Assembly: GCA_947652605.1 (NCBI GenBank)
Contig: OX393579.1
Span: 19,613,674-19,677,673 of the forward strand
DNA: 64,000 nt
From: Elmis aenea
Lineage: Eukaryota; Arthropoda; Insecta; Coleoptera; Elmidae
Reading direction: 5' to 3'
The position numbers were made by a program, and so were the translations under genes. A model generated the notes under the pieces. It was given only the letters and a program-made list of their open reading frames with translations, did no database searches and had not been told where the DNA came from. The first letter of the stretch is position 1, and each line of letters opens with the position of its first letter. Positions 11,605 through 23,213 of this stretch are shown piece by piece.

Positions 11605-12220
11605 ATGATGACAATGATGATGTTACAAAGAATAATGGAGTCGACCCAGCGGTCGCATGAAAATAGCAACAATTCCCAAAACCTCTCTGACAAACTCGAC
11701 TACGAAAAGAAATCTACAGGCGATGTCACATCTCAATTATTCATACAACAAAAACGAATATCAGATGACTCGAGGGATGCCGATATGTGTGACAAAATCA
11801 GCGAATCGGGTGAAGAAGAACTAAATGTTGATGTCGATGTCGAAAACGACGACACATTGTGCCCCGTCGATCTAACGAGGCGACAAGAAAAGTTTAGCTC
11901 TTTTGAAAACTTGATACCATCGAAGACTGACGACAGTGATTTTAAGACACTTAAAGTTTTGAAAGATGACGAAAAACTTAAAAATGTTAGTGTTAATAGA
12001 GCGGAAAGTGTTTGTAGTGATATCAGTAGATCGGACAGTCCAAGGGATCCAAGTCCGTCGGTAGTTCCGCATCAGAATAGGCGATTAGCGTTCTCAGTAG
12101 AAAATATCTTAGATCCTAATAAATTCACTGGAAGACAATCGGTTTATAGTGACGGAGTATGCTGTTGGAAACCTCATCAGGATAACACAGGATCATCAGA
12201 GTACGATGGCAGCGAGCAAG
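11605..12220 (+). CDS. slou: slouch/NK1 homeobox protein, coding exon 1
   Basis: This exon encodes residues 1-205 and the first base of codon 206 of an NK1-class homeodomain transcription factor. It starts at an ATG three codons after an in-frame TAA; further Mets at residues 2, 4-6 and 11 make the exact start uncertain. The region is Ser/Asp/Glu-rich and probably disordered. Near its end is AFSVENILDPNKF (about residues 162-174), an Engrailed-homology-1-like peptide that precedes the homeodomain in NK1/slouch proteins and is expected to recruit Groucho. The exon ends GAGCAAG with donor GTAAGT at 12221, phase 1, and this phase joins exactly to the acceptor at 27789. In Drosophila, slouch specifies muscle founder and neuronal identities. 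What I see directly is the ORF, the motif and the splice donor; the orthology rests on the family match and the homeodomain in exon 2. Confidence 0.9.
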
Positions 12221-12924
12221 GTAAGTTGTGATCAAACCAATTTTAAATGTTTTCATTTATCTTCTAGACAAAAACATATTTTAACTTTGCAAATTGGTTA
12301 GGTTTAGATGGGTCAAATAAAGAATCAACTAAATGTCCAGCATATCCAACTTTTTGACTGGCTATTACCCTTTTTCTCGTATTTTAATTTTACACAAGTA
12401 AATTAAAAACTGTAGCTCAACCTAATTGCAAATTTTTTATTGTTGTATAGCCGAGGTAAAATTTGTTATGCGATAAAACAAATGAATGTGTGCTTTTTGT
12501 TTTGAGTGAACTCTTTTGCAAACCACGTTTCCTCCAAGTGAACTAAAATCGTATGTTAAATTAAGTTATTTATTTTAGGAACTTGTTTAGAAGTTAAATG
12601 AGTAAAAGTAGACTTTTTAAGTGCGGTAACGCCTTCTATGGTTACCGCTGATGAAAATTAAATTTGTTCTGTATATTCTTATCAAAACGAGAAACTTTCA
12701 CTGTAAGTTTCTTGGACTGCATAAGCTTTTCCATAAGTTTATCTTGTATAATTTGCATAGAAATACGACAGTTAAAGAAATTATTGATGCAATAATACCC
12801 CGTAATGCTCAGGATGCGTTCCTAAAGACAACGCGCTAAACGAAACAACGTTAAACGGGGTCATTTTAACACCTAGTAAATATGGATAGGAGGACACGCA
12901 ACCAAGTTTTACTCAACTTTTAAT

Positions 12925-13275
12925 ATTTTTTTCTACGACCACTAATGTCAATGACTCTTACCATACATGCTTAGTAAGAAGTGCTTACACACAGTAAGCC
13001 ACAACCAGTTTTTTTTTTAAGAAATCAATATGGACTTCCTGCATGCCTAGTAACTGAGTTATAACGCACGGTAAGCAAAACGCACACTAACTTGTCTAGA
13101 AACGTCAAAGTAGGCTTACGTCAAAATTGACAAGACAACGTAATTACGTGTGTATATTAGCTAAAAACTCGTTAAAATCGTAGGTATTATGTGTTCGTAG
13201 AAAAAGTAAGCTACATAACACGAGTTGTAAAGCAATTACGCAATTATGCTTTTTACAACTCTTGTTGTGTACATC
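12925..13275 (+). repeat. Dispersed repeat family A, copy 1
   Basis: Starts TTTCTACGACCACTAATGT and ends TTACAACTCTTGTTGT. It contains CGCACGGTAAGCAAA, TGTCTAGAAACGTCAAAGTA, CAAGACAACGTAATTAC and GTAAGCTACATAACACGAGT. Other copies lie at 19895-20315 (inverted) and 40868-41275. Superfamily not identified. Confidence 0.75.
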
Positions 13276-13603
13276 TTTCTTTGCTTTTTTACTTAGGCAA
13301 ACTCTGTCCTGTTATACAAATTTTGCATCTAATATAGGTACTTTTCAAAATGTCATAGTAAAATGTTATTGATTAAAAAACAAAAATAAACGCGAAAACT
13401 GTTAATCATCGATAACGGTCGGCTTTGGGCTTCGCTATTAAATGTATAGTCACCCTTAGCAAGAATCAACTGGCTGTAAGCCGAGAAAAACAAAAACACA
13501 AGGAACATAGTTGAGCATGGGAATTCTTAAATTTGTAAAGTTATTTTCCGCCACTCGTTTGCTCAGAGATTAGTATTGAAAAGTATTATTTGCTTATAAA
13601 AAG

Positions 13604-14398
13604 CAGAGATGGGGAGTCGGAGTCGGGAGTCAAGAAGTCGAGGCTTTTTTGAGGAGTCGGAAGTCGGAGTCGGGAGTCGACAGTTTTTCCGACTTTGATT
13701 CAGTGTTTATCAAGGATGAGAATTGAACGAAAACGAAAACAAACTAATGATATTAAATGTAAACTTTTGAAGAACAGAAACGGGAACGACACTTGATTTT
13801 TTTGTTTAAGAACAGAAACGAAATTGAAAATATTCAGGTTTAACAAGAGGTTGGGAGCAGTCCAATTTCTTAATTGCTCCACTCCAGCTCCGCTCCAGCA
13901 TCAAAATGCCTGCTCCAGTTCCGCTTCAGCTCCGCTCCGTGCTCCAAATATTGTTAACATTTAAAAAAATGTTTGAAAAATTGCTTTTAAAAACAAAGTT
14001 TTAATTTTATCGGATATGTAGAAGTTGGTCAAAAATAACAAAATTAGACCCTAACAAACAAGTGAAGTTAAATAAATGTTTGAATAAACAAATTATTGAT
14101 CTTCAAACTTTGAAACAAAAAAGGAAAAAAGTAGTTTTTTTCTAAAATTTTACATAATAAACTGAAACAGTGGAGCAATCAAAATTATTTGCTCTGGACT
14201 CCACTCCTGCTCCGGGCAAAAACCCGCTCCACTGCTCCGTGCTCCAGCTCCGTGCTCCGCTCCAAACCCCTGGTTTTAACCGGTTTTCTTTAATGTTCTC
14301 CAGGCATTAGTGAAAGTAGTCGGGAGTTGGAATCGGTTTTAAATAATACCGACTCGGGAGTCGGGAGCGTTAATTTTACTGCCAACTCCCCATCTCTG
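13604..14398. mobile_element. hAT MITE with GGAGTCG subterminal repeats (outer)
   Basis: Ends CAGAGATGGGGAGT and its complement (ACTCCCCATCTCTG-like), flanked by ATAAAAAG (13596-13603) and ATAAAAAC (14399-14406), an 8-bp TSD with one mismatch. Subterminal tracts are tandem GGAGTCG variants. A second MITE is nested at 13845-14272. A relative lies at 32488-33935. Confidence 0.88.
13845..14272. mobile_element. hAT MITE with GCTCC subterminal repeats (nested)
   Basis: Ends AAGAGGTTGGGAGC and, from the other side, CAGGGGTTTGGAGC. It is flanked by GGTTTAAC (13837-13844) and GTTTTAAC (14273-14280), 7 of 8 matching. Both subterminal regions are built of GCTCC/GGAGC repeats. It sits inside the GGAGTCG MITE. 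Confidence 0.85.
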
Positions 14399-14476
14399 AT
14401 AAAAACTAAGTGCGCGGGAAAACGTAGTCTTACATGAATTCTCATTTACTATTCTTCCGACCATTGATATTATTGT

Positions 14477-15873
14477 AAGGTGACCAACCGTCCTCTTTTA
14501 GGGAGGACAGTCCTCCTTTTTTCACTTCTGTCCTTCCTTGAAAAGTGTCCTCCTTTTTGCCCTCCTTTTTGTCCTTTTCGATATTTGAAGACTAAAATCT
14601 GTAAATCTCCAAAAGAAAATACTAGGAATAGGCTGTAATGTTCATATTTTGTCAAATGCAATCAACACGGCGTCATGTGCCATGCCAATTGATGTAGAAT
14701 TAATAATAACTACAATTTATTTGTATTTTAGTCGTTTTACCGTTCGCGTGGCTACTTTAAAACAATTTTGTGAAGAAGCGAATGTTGAATACAAAAAACA
14801 CCTGCTATAGAGCGTGTTCTACAATTATTCGAGCCTCTTCGCTTACATTTTTTGAGTTTAGACAAATGTCCTAAAATCCTGGAGTCGTTTTTCAATAATG
14901 AAATATCTGAGATATTAATGTATTTTGTACATAATCAAGCATTTTCACAAAACGATTCAAAAGATTGAAGGTGAACACATTTCAGCTACAGAAGTTAGCC
15001 TTATTTTGAATGACTTTATCCTTCAATATAAATCTCGATTTTAAAGAAAAATTTCTTCCTTTAATTATAAAAAGAAAATTATCAGACTTAAAGGAATCAA
15101 ATCCGGGCATAACGAAAAAGTTTATCAAAGAAGTGCAGAATTTTTACCAAACATGTTTTCAATATATCGAAAAATGGTCTAAAACAAACCTCAAATAACA
15201 GTTTTCAATGGTGTTTTTTGGCTTCATCCCCAGTATGTTGGACAGATATTTAATCTTGTGTTGAGTTTTTATCTAAAGAATTGCCAGATATTAAAATAGA
15301 CGACAATTGTCTCTTTGAAGCAATTAGAAGACTGAATGTATATTTAAATTCTGAAAAATTAATACAATGGGAAAATCAACACGTTGAAATTGATAAAAGA
15401 TGGGTGGAAATATTCAGCCATTTCAAAAATGGACATATTCCATGTGAAAATTTATTTATTCTTGTTCAATTTGTGTTGTGCTGCCCTGGAACTAATGCAG
15501 CAGTTGAAAGAGTTTTTCAATTGCTAATGATTTTTTGACAAGTGAGAAATCGAGATTGAATGTTGATACTCTAGCTGCAGCACTTGTCGTAAAATTCAAT
15601 ATGAAAGACATTTCTTGTTCAGATATTTCCAATATATTGTTAGAAGATAATACACTGCTAAAAAATATTCATTCAATGGAGAAGTTCTCCTTTAAATAGT
15701 TATAGGCATGTAAGCATAAAATTTCATGTTAGTGTTAGTTACAAATGTTTTTATTAAGCATTTATCATATTATAATGTTTGCAATGCATAAAATGTGTCT
15801 TTTATTTATTTACTTTTTTTTTTGCTCTTTCATTTGTGTCCTCCTTTTCATTGTAAGAAAGTTGGTCACCTTA
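14477..15873 (+). mobile_element. hAT element relic
   Basis: TIR AAGGTGACCAAC occurs at both ends, with ATTATTGT flanking each side (14469-14476 and 15874-15881) as an 8-bp TSD. The one-base difference in where the TIR meets the right TSD suggests a small change at that end. The ends carry GTCCTC/GGAGGAC motifs. The interior encodes hAT transposase remains on the + strand. The opposing TIR tract near 50990-51040 (GGTC...CGTCC) looks related. Confidence 0.85.
14760..15700 (+). pseudogene. hAT transposase, degenerate
   Basis: Pieces in successive frames include NINLDFKEKFLPLIIKRKLS (15010 onward), then LPDIKIDDNCLFEAIRRLN (15281 onward). The latter continues through VLCCPGTNAAVERVFQLL and, after a frame change, to SEKSRLNVDTL-like residues near 15545-15600. 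The last part is the hAT C-terminal dimerisation region with the SNAAVERVFS-type motif. Stops and frameshifts show it is not functional. The N-terminal zinc finger is not recognisable. Confidence 0.75.
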
Positions 15874-15881
15874 ATTATTGT

Positions 15882-18060
15882 CATAAACAAACGCAGGCGC
15901 GTTCATTTCTGTAATATATATAAACAAAGATGTTGCTTCAGCTTCAGTGTTTTTTTTTTCATAAAATTTGAGAGCACTATTTGGTGAAATGTCGCAGATA
16001 TTTATAGTAACTCTGCATCCAAATAGGAAACCTTCCTGTTTTGGTTTATAGTAGCTGAGCTTTGATTAATAATTCATGTTGACACATGTGCCATGTGAAC
16101 CAGAATTCTAACGTCAACTTCGCTATATTTGAAACTGCGACAACCCACGAAAGTAACAAAATAGGACGTTTACTTCCTAATGGTAAAGGTAATGAAATGC
16201 CGCCGTCGTGAATTTTTTATCAGTTTTTGGAGCCTCCTCCAACTACGAACTGTTTAAAAAAAATACAAATTTTCAACAACAGGTATAAAATAAAGCCCTC
16301 ACTGATCCTCTAAATCCCGAAACCGCGGTCGCACGGATGACAACGCCACCGCACTGCATTGTTTTAGCGGTAGGCAGACAAATGAATGCGGTTAACACGT
16401 TTGTCGCTTGTTACGTATTGATTTCGCGGGCTCCTGTGATGTTCTCGAATTACCGGCGCTTAATCATAGTGAGCCCTGGATTTACCGAATTAACCGTTTA
16501 TAACTGTTTAGATTTTGTGAATGTCGATTCCCTAACACGTTAAAGGTAATGCAATAAACGAATATCGATTTTGTCATCAATCTCGTTTTGTCAAATTGAT
16601 TTTGAGATGAATTTATAACATTTCTGTTTAAAAGTCAATAAGAATTAAACAGAATCATCGAGATATCTGTGGCATATCAGTGAATCATTTACATGTTCGA
16701 TAAATTTACTAAAATTAAAGCAGTTCTGAGGCATCAAAAAGAATAAAACACGTCAGATACGTTACTCGACATACGTTCTAAGCTACAAATCAATTAACGT
16801 ACTATATATGGACATGTTTTATTGTTATGATACAGACAAAACTCAGACACTCTAAAACCAACCCTCTAGGACTTTGTTGTTGTTATCAATCATCACAGTA
16901 GCACCACACAATTATTAAGAGCCAAAAAATGCATTTTTAAAGCCTACGGGAGAATACGGTGAATTTTGGTTTGATGGTTTGTATTCGACTAAAATGTTTT
17001 AAGTCAAATAAGTAAATATCAGTCAACTTGAGATTATTATTATTGCAGTGAAGCATTGAACTTCCAACACCAATTTTTGCAGGAGACGGTTCGACTTTTA
17101 AGTTTTTTGACTTTCGAGTAAAATTTTTCTATAAAAAATAACGTACCTAAATTGAATGAATCCGTTCCAGACCCCTAAAATTTACCCAATCCAAACATTT
17201 TAAAAGCGCAATACATCAGACCATATTGGTAAATAAATAATGATAAAAAAGGTATAATTCATTTAATTTTTTTAATAGTACCTGCACAAAAAATATTGTA
17301 CAATAATCAACTAATAATAAAAGTAGGAGGGATATAAATTAATGGGTATTATTCAACATAATATAAAAATAACCGATAGACATAAAAAAACGCTTCTTTG
17401 TTCGACTTTCGAGTTTCAAAGCTGGAATTTTCTCGAATCTTTGTTTGAGTTTTAAATTGTTCGAACATTAAAGCGTTCGAAATTTAAAGGTCCTCTGTAC
17501 TCTGTATTTTTGAGATACAGCGTGTTAAAAGTTGAAAAAAATATCGGTTTTTTCGTAATATTTTTGATACCGCTTTAGATATTTTTTGGAATTTTAGTAG
17601 GTACTAACTAGGCATAAAAACACATTTTTTTCAGAAAAAAAGGCCATTCTTACTAAGAGATAAAGCAAAATTATAAACATGACATTTATTTTGAAAAAAA
17701 AAACATTGGCGTATCATTTTTTTCATTAAAAATATTCAAGGACATTAGTACGGACGCCATTAGTAGAAATAGAATTTTTTTTTTTGTATAACTAAAATAT
17801 GTAGGTAGGTACTGTTATTCAATACTGTAAAATATAAAATCTCATTAAGTAGGCGTCCTATCGTATGTTTCCTCATTACTACCAATGTTAGACCCAAATG
17901 TTTGATAAACAGTCTTCCCTCTTTTAACGTCTACCGATTAACATTTTTTTTGAATTACGTTTTTTTGTGAATAGAGTTATTATTTTTATGATCCAGCAAG
18001 TGAAACGTGTTGTAAGAATATAAGCACAAAGCTTGATAAGTCGGTAAATTTTCATAGATT
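15882..18060. other. Intronic sequence without identified repeats
   Basis: Within the slouch intron. A GC-richer block lies at about 16310-16540, and around 17100-17500 are TTCGAGTTT/CGAAATTTAAA-like motifs of possible pogo/Tigger origin that I could not bound. No gene is seen. Confidence 0.35.
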
Positions 18061-18069
18061 TTGCATTTC

Positions 18070-18340
18070 ATATTCTCTTCTTATTCTTACGCCTCTCTAC
18101 CGTTAGGTGTAAGTCTTTTGTTTCTTTTTATCTACGTAACCCCTTTTCGTATGCATCTCTCCATCTTTCTCCATCTTTTGGTTAGTTCTCCAACCTTACT
18201 CCACTCGATCCTTTTGTTTGAAGCAGCTTCTCTCACCTCCCCATCTAAGTTTTTCTTGGTCTTCTTTTTCAATTTTTCTCCATATGCACTTCATATGCTT
18301 TCCTGGGCATCCTATATTCTTCCATTCTGTAGTTGTATGA
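18070..18340 (-). pseudogene. LINE 3'-end coding tail
   Basis: On the minus strand this reads MPRKAYEVHMEKN, and then after a frameshift GEVREAASNKRIEWSKVGEL followed by TKRWRKMERC. This pattern (basic linker, RPRKTW-like residues, then the R-W-R end) is the C-terminus of insect RTE/Jockey-type LINE polymerases. It is frameshifted and truncated. The long + strand ORF over the same bases is an antisense shadow. Confidence 0.6.
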
Positions 18341-18404
18341 CACGAAAGTGTTTAAAACTTAAGGGGTACATTTTCACACAACTGGCAGCTTTTTACGCTA
18401 ATTT

Positions 18405-18772
18405 TATCTTCTATATATATAAAAATGAATGTATGTATGTATGTTTGTCCTTTATGCATTCCTATACCACTCATCCGATCCTGACCAAATTTGGCACAGA
18501 CAATCTATAGGACCATGGAAAGAACATAGGCTATATGAGAATTCCCAGAAGTTCCAAAAATTCCCAAAAGAACCAAAATTCCCAAAAGATCCAAATATCA
18601 CAAAAGTTTCAACATTCTCAATAGATAAAAAAATTCTCAATAGATACAAAAATTCCCAAAAGATCCAAAATTCTCAAAAGGTCAAAAACGTCCACCGGGC
18701 GCGAGCGCGAAGCGCGAGTAGTCTGTGATTGATAAAAAAATTCACCGAGCGAAGCCGGGTCACTACGCTAGT
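18405..18772 (+). mobile_element. Helentron/DINE-like non-autonomous element
   Basis: The 5' end is CTTCTATATATATAAAAATG with GTATGTATGT repeats and a conserved block (CCTGACCAAATTTGGCACAG). The centre, about 18540-18690, is tandem AATTCCCAAAAGATCCAAA-type units of roughly 20 bases. The 3' end has GCGCGAGCGCGAAGCGCG and then GAGCGAAGCCGGGTC, ending CGCTAGT. This order matches insect Helentron-derived DINE elements, which insert without TSDs and lack TIRs. Confidence 0.8.
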
Positions 18773-18825
18773 GTTAAATATTTACTACATGTGAGTTGAT
18801 AAACCCACTGATAGTTATTACAAAA

Positions 18826-19450
18826 TTATTGTAAATTCCAGTTGTTATTTATGAACTTTGCATTTTGGGAAGTCGTTTGACACAACCAAATCATGTCAAC
18901 ATGATTTAAGTAAACAATTGCTCTTGACACATTAAAACGAGAGGCAAATTGACGAACAGTTACGCAGTCTTTCGAAGTACAAGTAAAGCAAAAATTGATG
19001 ACAAGTAGCATATTCTACTGGAAGTATTCCAACATTACTTGGCAACAGTATTCGAAATTCAACTTTAGCACATTTAAATAGCAATTAAACCAGTATTTCG
19101 TGTAATTGCTTGTACTGGATCGAACAGCCCCACTTTCATTACAAATTGCCAAAATAAAGCCTCCAACAAATTTATTATTATTAGGAAAACCAAACCAACC
19201 AGATGTTGTGCAAAACAAAAATAAATACGTCGCACTTATTCTAGTCGCAAATGATTTAATAAGTAAATATATAAAAATAAACCCAACAAATTTTGAGAAA
19301 TCGTTTCCGCATGTTAAATGATTTTGCTTAACGCAAACAAATTTTCGGAAGGAACTCTGAAGATAAAAGCATCGCTTTAAGGGGCTGCATTTAACGGCCA
19401 ATCGGAAAATAAAAAACACAAAAAAGTACAATAAAATAGCTCCAACAAAT
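18826..19450 (-). other. AT-rich stretch with HTH-like ORF fragment
   Basis: A minus-strand segment at 18826-19011 contains CVTVRQFASRFNVSRAIVY, which looks like a helix-turn-helix from a transposase, but I cannot assign a superfamily. The 185-residue minus ORF at 19015-19572 overlaps family B and is not convincing as a gene. It may be the body of a larger element that carries families A and B. Confidence 0.3.
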
Positions 19451-19880
19451 AACGCAATAGTTATATACGCAACAAGACGGGAAAGTGGTACTTGACTGGA
19501 CGAGTGGGCAGTTTTGAGATGAGCCGTAGGCGAGTCCTGAAAGCATACGACTCCAGTAAAGAGTAAAGACACTTTGCGGGTATGTTACTTTTTTTTTCTG
19601 CGTCCGCCACTGACACCAAAATCTACTGTCATCATCCACAATTAAACAATAACTTAACAAACTACAGGTGAAAACTCGCTTGGTGGTATAATGACGCTTG
19701 TTTGACAGTGCAAATCAACTAAACAACTCATCACCATGGCAACCAGCTACTTTCCGGCTTAGGCCGGTAAACAACTGATTACCATGGCAACCAGTGACTT
19801 TCTGGCTTAGGCCAGTAAAGATGTATTTTCCAGCTTAAAAATTGATCGGAAACAACTGATTTTCTGGGTGGACACAGAAA
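19450..19880 (-). repeat. Dispersed repeat family B, copy 2
   Basis: Inverted copy of 1780-2190, containing the complement of GTGTCAGTGGCGGACGCAGA and of GGTTGCCATGG twice. It directly abuts the inverted family A copy at 19895-20315, so A and B may be parts of one larger element. Confidence 0.75.
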
Positions 19881-19894
19881 ATAGCGTATGACAT

Positions 19895-20315
19895 AACAAA
19901 AGTTGTAAGAAGCATATTACGCACGAGTGGAAAAGTTGCGCACGGAACCGCCTAGCGGTGAGTGTGTAATTGCTTTACGACTCGTGTTTTGTAGCATACT
20001 TTTTCTACAATCACATGTTATATACGATTTTATCTGTCGTTTGGCTAACAGTAAACACACTTGTACGTACGCTGTTAACTGTCAAGTTTGACGTGAGTCT
20101 ATTTTGACATTTCTAGAAAACTGTGCTTTTTGCCTACCGTGAGTAGGACTCACTTACTATGCATGTAGGTTGAGTTTGACGTGAGCCCACTTTGTTAATT
20201 TCTAAAAAACTTGTGCTTTTTGCTTACCGTGCGTAAAGACCTACTTACTATGCATGCAGGCTGTACAGTAATAGTCATTTACAATAGTGGTCGTAGAAAA
20301 AAATTATTTCTTTCG
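19895..20315 (-). repeat. Dispersed repeat family A, copy 2
   Basis: Inverted copy of the 12925-13275 family. It contains the complement of CGTGCGCAAC-type and CGCACGGTAAGC motifs and has an internal partial duplication (two ATGCATG...GTGAGTC/GCGTAAAGAC blocks). Adjacent to family B copy 2. Confidence 0.75.
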
Positions 20316-20786
20316 GCACACTAACGAATAACATTGTCTTTAATGGTTCATACTTCTTTAATGATAACGTTTGGGAGATCATTGTAAAATTACAATAATG
20401 ATTTTTTTTAAATATTTGGATTTTCGTTTAATAAAACTAAAACAAATTTAAACAGTAAAGCAACAGATCGGTACTTTTCAAACTTTTTACTCCACGACAC
20501 TCTAATCAAATTAAAACACATACGTCGCACGCCGAAGAATCATTATATTTATCAGTTTTTGCAAGTTTTTTCACATGAGGGAAACAAATGAATTCTAAAC
20601 AACATCATGGTGATTTTTTTTATGTAAAGATTTACCACAAAAGCCTAACAACCAGTTCAGAATAAGGACACAATTCGCATCTCGACGGACGTGATCCGTA
20701 ATAAAGGGAAAATGGATAATTATGCCCATTGCCATAGTTACATTTAAAAAAGTTACAAAAATATTATTTTTCACTACTACCGTAAA

Positions 20787-20955
20787 ATTTTACGTATAAC
20801 ACGCACTCGTTTATAATACGCATGCTTGATTTAGCCTAATAAAGATTATGTGTGATATCGAAGATGACATCTCTTCTAGTGCTCGCATATAATACGAACT
20901 CTAGTTTTAGAGGGCAAAAATTAGTAAAAATGTTGCGTGCTATACCTACGCAAGA
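20787..20955 (+). repeat. pogo-like MITE with two 17-bp units
   Basis: Starts TACCGTAAAATTTTACG and contains two TATAA(T/C)ACGCA(C/T)(T/G)C(G/T)T-type units, then GCCTAATAAAG. It ends GGGCAAAAATTAGT and TTGCGTGCTATACC. The same family is present with eight units at 42588-42863 and a short piece at 33393-33430. Confidence 0.65.
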
Positions 20956-20959
20956 TTTT

Positions 20960-21815
20960 TTAGTGACTAAAAAAAATTAATCATCACAACCCACGAAACA
21001 CTTGCCACAAATCACATCAGTTTAACTTTTTCTTTTGTTAATCCAATAAGTACACTAAAGACTTCAACAACGAAAATCCTGTAATAAAATATTATTGTGA
21101 TGATTTTATACTGTGAATTCGGTTTATCTTCCTTATCGTTTTTTCTGTTCTTGACTCCGGAGTACTCCTTGACCTTGGGTCGTTCCGGATTGATTTGCTG
21201 CTCTATTGAAACTGTTTGGACCACAGAATATTACTTAAATATAAATATTTCGGCGAGTCTTCCTCACAAACCGCTTCTATCCTTTCGTGTACAAGTTTGG
21301 GTCCATTAACCTCTTTTTTCACTAGTTTTATGATACTTTAATACTGGAGCTTAATTTCACTTATTTTCACAACACATCAACCACGATAAAAACTTTGTAA
21401 ATCGTGTAATTCAAACTCAATATGACGTTCAAATTTATAAATGTCAGACTTACCTGACAGTACAATACAGGAATTGTCGCTTATGTTTTTCACAGCTAGA
21501 TAAATTGATTATTAATTTGTCTTCGTATTAAACGTATGGTACTGCTAATGCTTGCCAATAAACTAAATCAAAGACAACCTTCATCTTGCCGAATCTTTAA
21601 TAATAAACTGAAAAAATTATCCGCAATAATTTTTCGCGCAGATTATTTTTGTAAAGAAACGATTAGTGTTGTTGAAAGCATTACATAAAAGAACTGTTGA
21701 TAACTAATTTAATAACTTAAAAGGCTACAAACGTCGTATAAATTTCATCAAGTTGTGCGGTGAATTATGAAGTTTATATATAACTTAATTTTTTTGAGAT
21801 AACTCGTCCACTTCA
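20960..21815. other. Intronic sequence, nothing identified
   Basis: Within the slouch intron. No bounded repeat or coding similarity is seen. Confidence 0.35.
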
Positions 21816-21829
21816 ACTTTTATTTTAAA

Positions 21830-22195
21830 AATAAAGTGTTAGTTCTTACGTGTTTAATTAAAGTTTTAAAATATTTTATATTGATTAAAAAATGTTGGTT
21901 GTCCAGCAGTTGAAGAGCTTCAGCATTCTCATGATGGTGGAGTCTGGCTTCGTGTTTACCAGCAAACCTTTTAATTTCTTCCTTAACCATTGATATACCG
22001 AGATCTCGTTGAAGATCACTGTTGCGGACGTACCATGGAACGTTTACCATATTACGTAGCACTTTGTTTTGGAAAGTCTGGATAGATGTAATATTGCTCT
22101 TTGGTGCAACCCCAAAGTTGAATACCGTAAAGCCACACCGGTTTCAGGACCTGTTTGTATATTAGGATCTTATTGTATAATGATAATTTGAAATA
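21830..22195 (-). pseudogene. Jockey-type LINE, 3' coding end
   Basis: On the minus strand the segment at about 22165-22090 reads YKQVLKPVWLYGIQLWGC. After a frameshift it continues VLRNMVNVPWYVRNSDLQRD and LGISMVKEEIKRFAGKHEAR, then LHHHENAEALQLLDNQ. This matches the C-terminal region of Jockey/X-element polymerases (VxxPVWTYGIQLWG, NAPWYVRN, HRDLGIPTVxEEI). The copy is severely 5'-truncated and frameshifted. It lies inside the slouch intron in antisense orientation. Confidence 0.85.
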
Positions 22196-22749
22196 TCTTC
22201 CAAGAAGCCAGAACTACTATCTGTATTTTAGATTTAGTTCGGTTTTTTTCTTTTTAACATGTTCTTTATTTAAATATTATAAAAATGAAACAATTTTTTG
22301 CATTGACTCCGTTTAATAATTAACTAAATTCAAAACATAAGCAGACTAGACTCAAGTTAAAACAAGGCGAACAGTTTAATAATCCTACTCGTAAAACTAT
22401 GACTACCTAAATTCAAGTTTATTATATAGAAATTATAAATATGTCGTCAAAGAAGCAGTGCAGGAGGATATATTCCCAATTCCCAGGTAGTCCCGTTTTG
22501 TGAAGAGGACATACAGAAGCTGGTGTCTGTGGTGCTCCATGATAGATGTTTTAAAAATGGTGGAAACGAGTATGTAGAGAAGTAGTCCCAATAAAAATTT
22601 AAAAGTTTCAAAATAAATTCCCAGTTTTTTATGCCATGTAGCTACAAACTTTGTACTTAAATTAAATGTATTTTAGTTAAACTAACAAATTCTCAGAATG
22701 TATTTTCATTCATTTTTAACAATTTTAGGCAAATTTTAAGAAAACTGAA

Positions 22750-23045
22750 ATTACATTAAATTGGTCTGGTCTAGGGGCAAAGTTGCGCTTTCTTCTCCAT
22801 TTCCGTCGATTCTAGGTCATTTGTCTCCAATTCTTGATACCTTCTTTGTCCAAATTTGCTTCAACCGCTATCAGCCATTTTGCTTTGGGTCTTCCTCTTT
22901 TTCCATAGCATTTCTCGTGTCGACAATTTTTTTGATGATCTTACTCCAGGTAGTCTTAATATACTCTTACGTCCGAACCATCGAATTCTTTGTAATCTGC
23001 TTACTCCTATTATTGGCGGTCTCTAGTGCAGTTCCATAAGCTCGG
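22750..23045 (-). pseudogene. LINE polymerase C-terminal tail, copy 1
   Basis: One minus-strand frame reads CYGKRGRPKAKWLIAVEANL, then DKEGIKNWRQMT-stop-NRRKWRRK, preceded in another frame by IGVSRLQRIRWFGRK. This G-K-R-x-R-G-R-P-K-x-x-W ... W-R ... D/N-R-x-x-W-R pattern is the C-terminus of RTE/Jockey-like LINE polymerases. A stop and frameshifts are present. It lies just left of the pogo-like element at 23214. Confidence 0.7.
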
Positions 23046-23213
23046 TATTTTTCCTCCGCCTCCACTGATCCTCAATTTCTTTTCCCTCATTTATTTTTCT
23101 CAGAACTTCTCTCTCCCAAATTTCCAAACATCCTCACTTTATCTTGTTTAGTTTCCTTTATCCACAACCATTAAAACCATCGGTTTTACAATTTTTCTAC
23201 ATACAAACTTGTA

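Noticed and set aside
18061..18510. 149-residue + strand ORF rich in Phe, Leu and Ser
   Set aside because: It is antisense to a LINE polymerase tail and runs on into the Helentron-like element.
19015..19572. 185-residue minus-strand ORF with hydrophobic segments
   Set aside because: It begins inside dispersed repeat family B and runs into low-complexity AT-rich sequence. The hydrophobicity follows from base composition, and no family is recognised.
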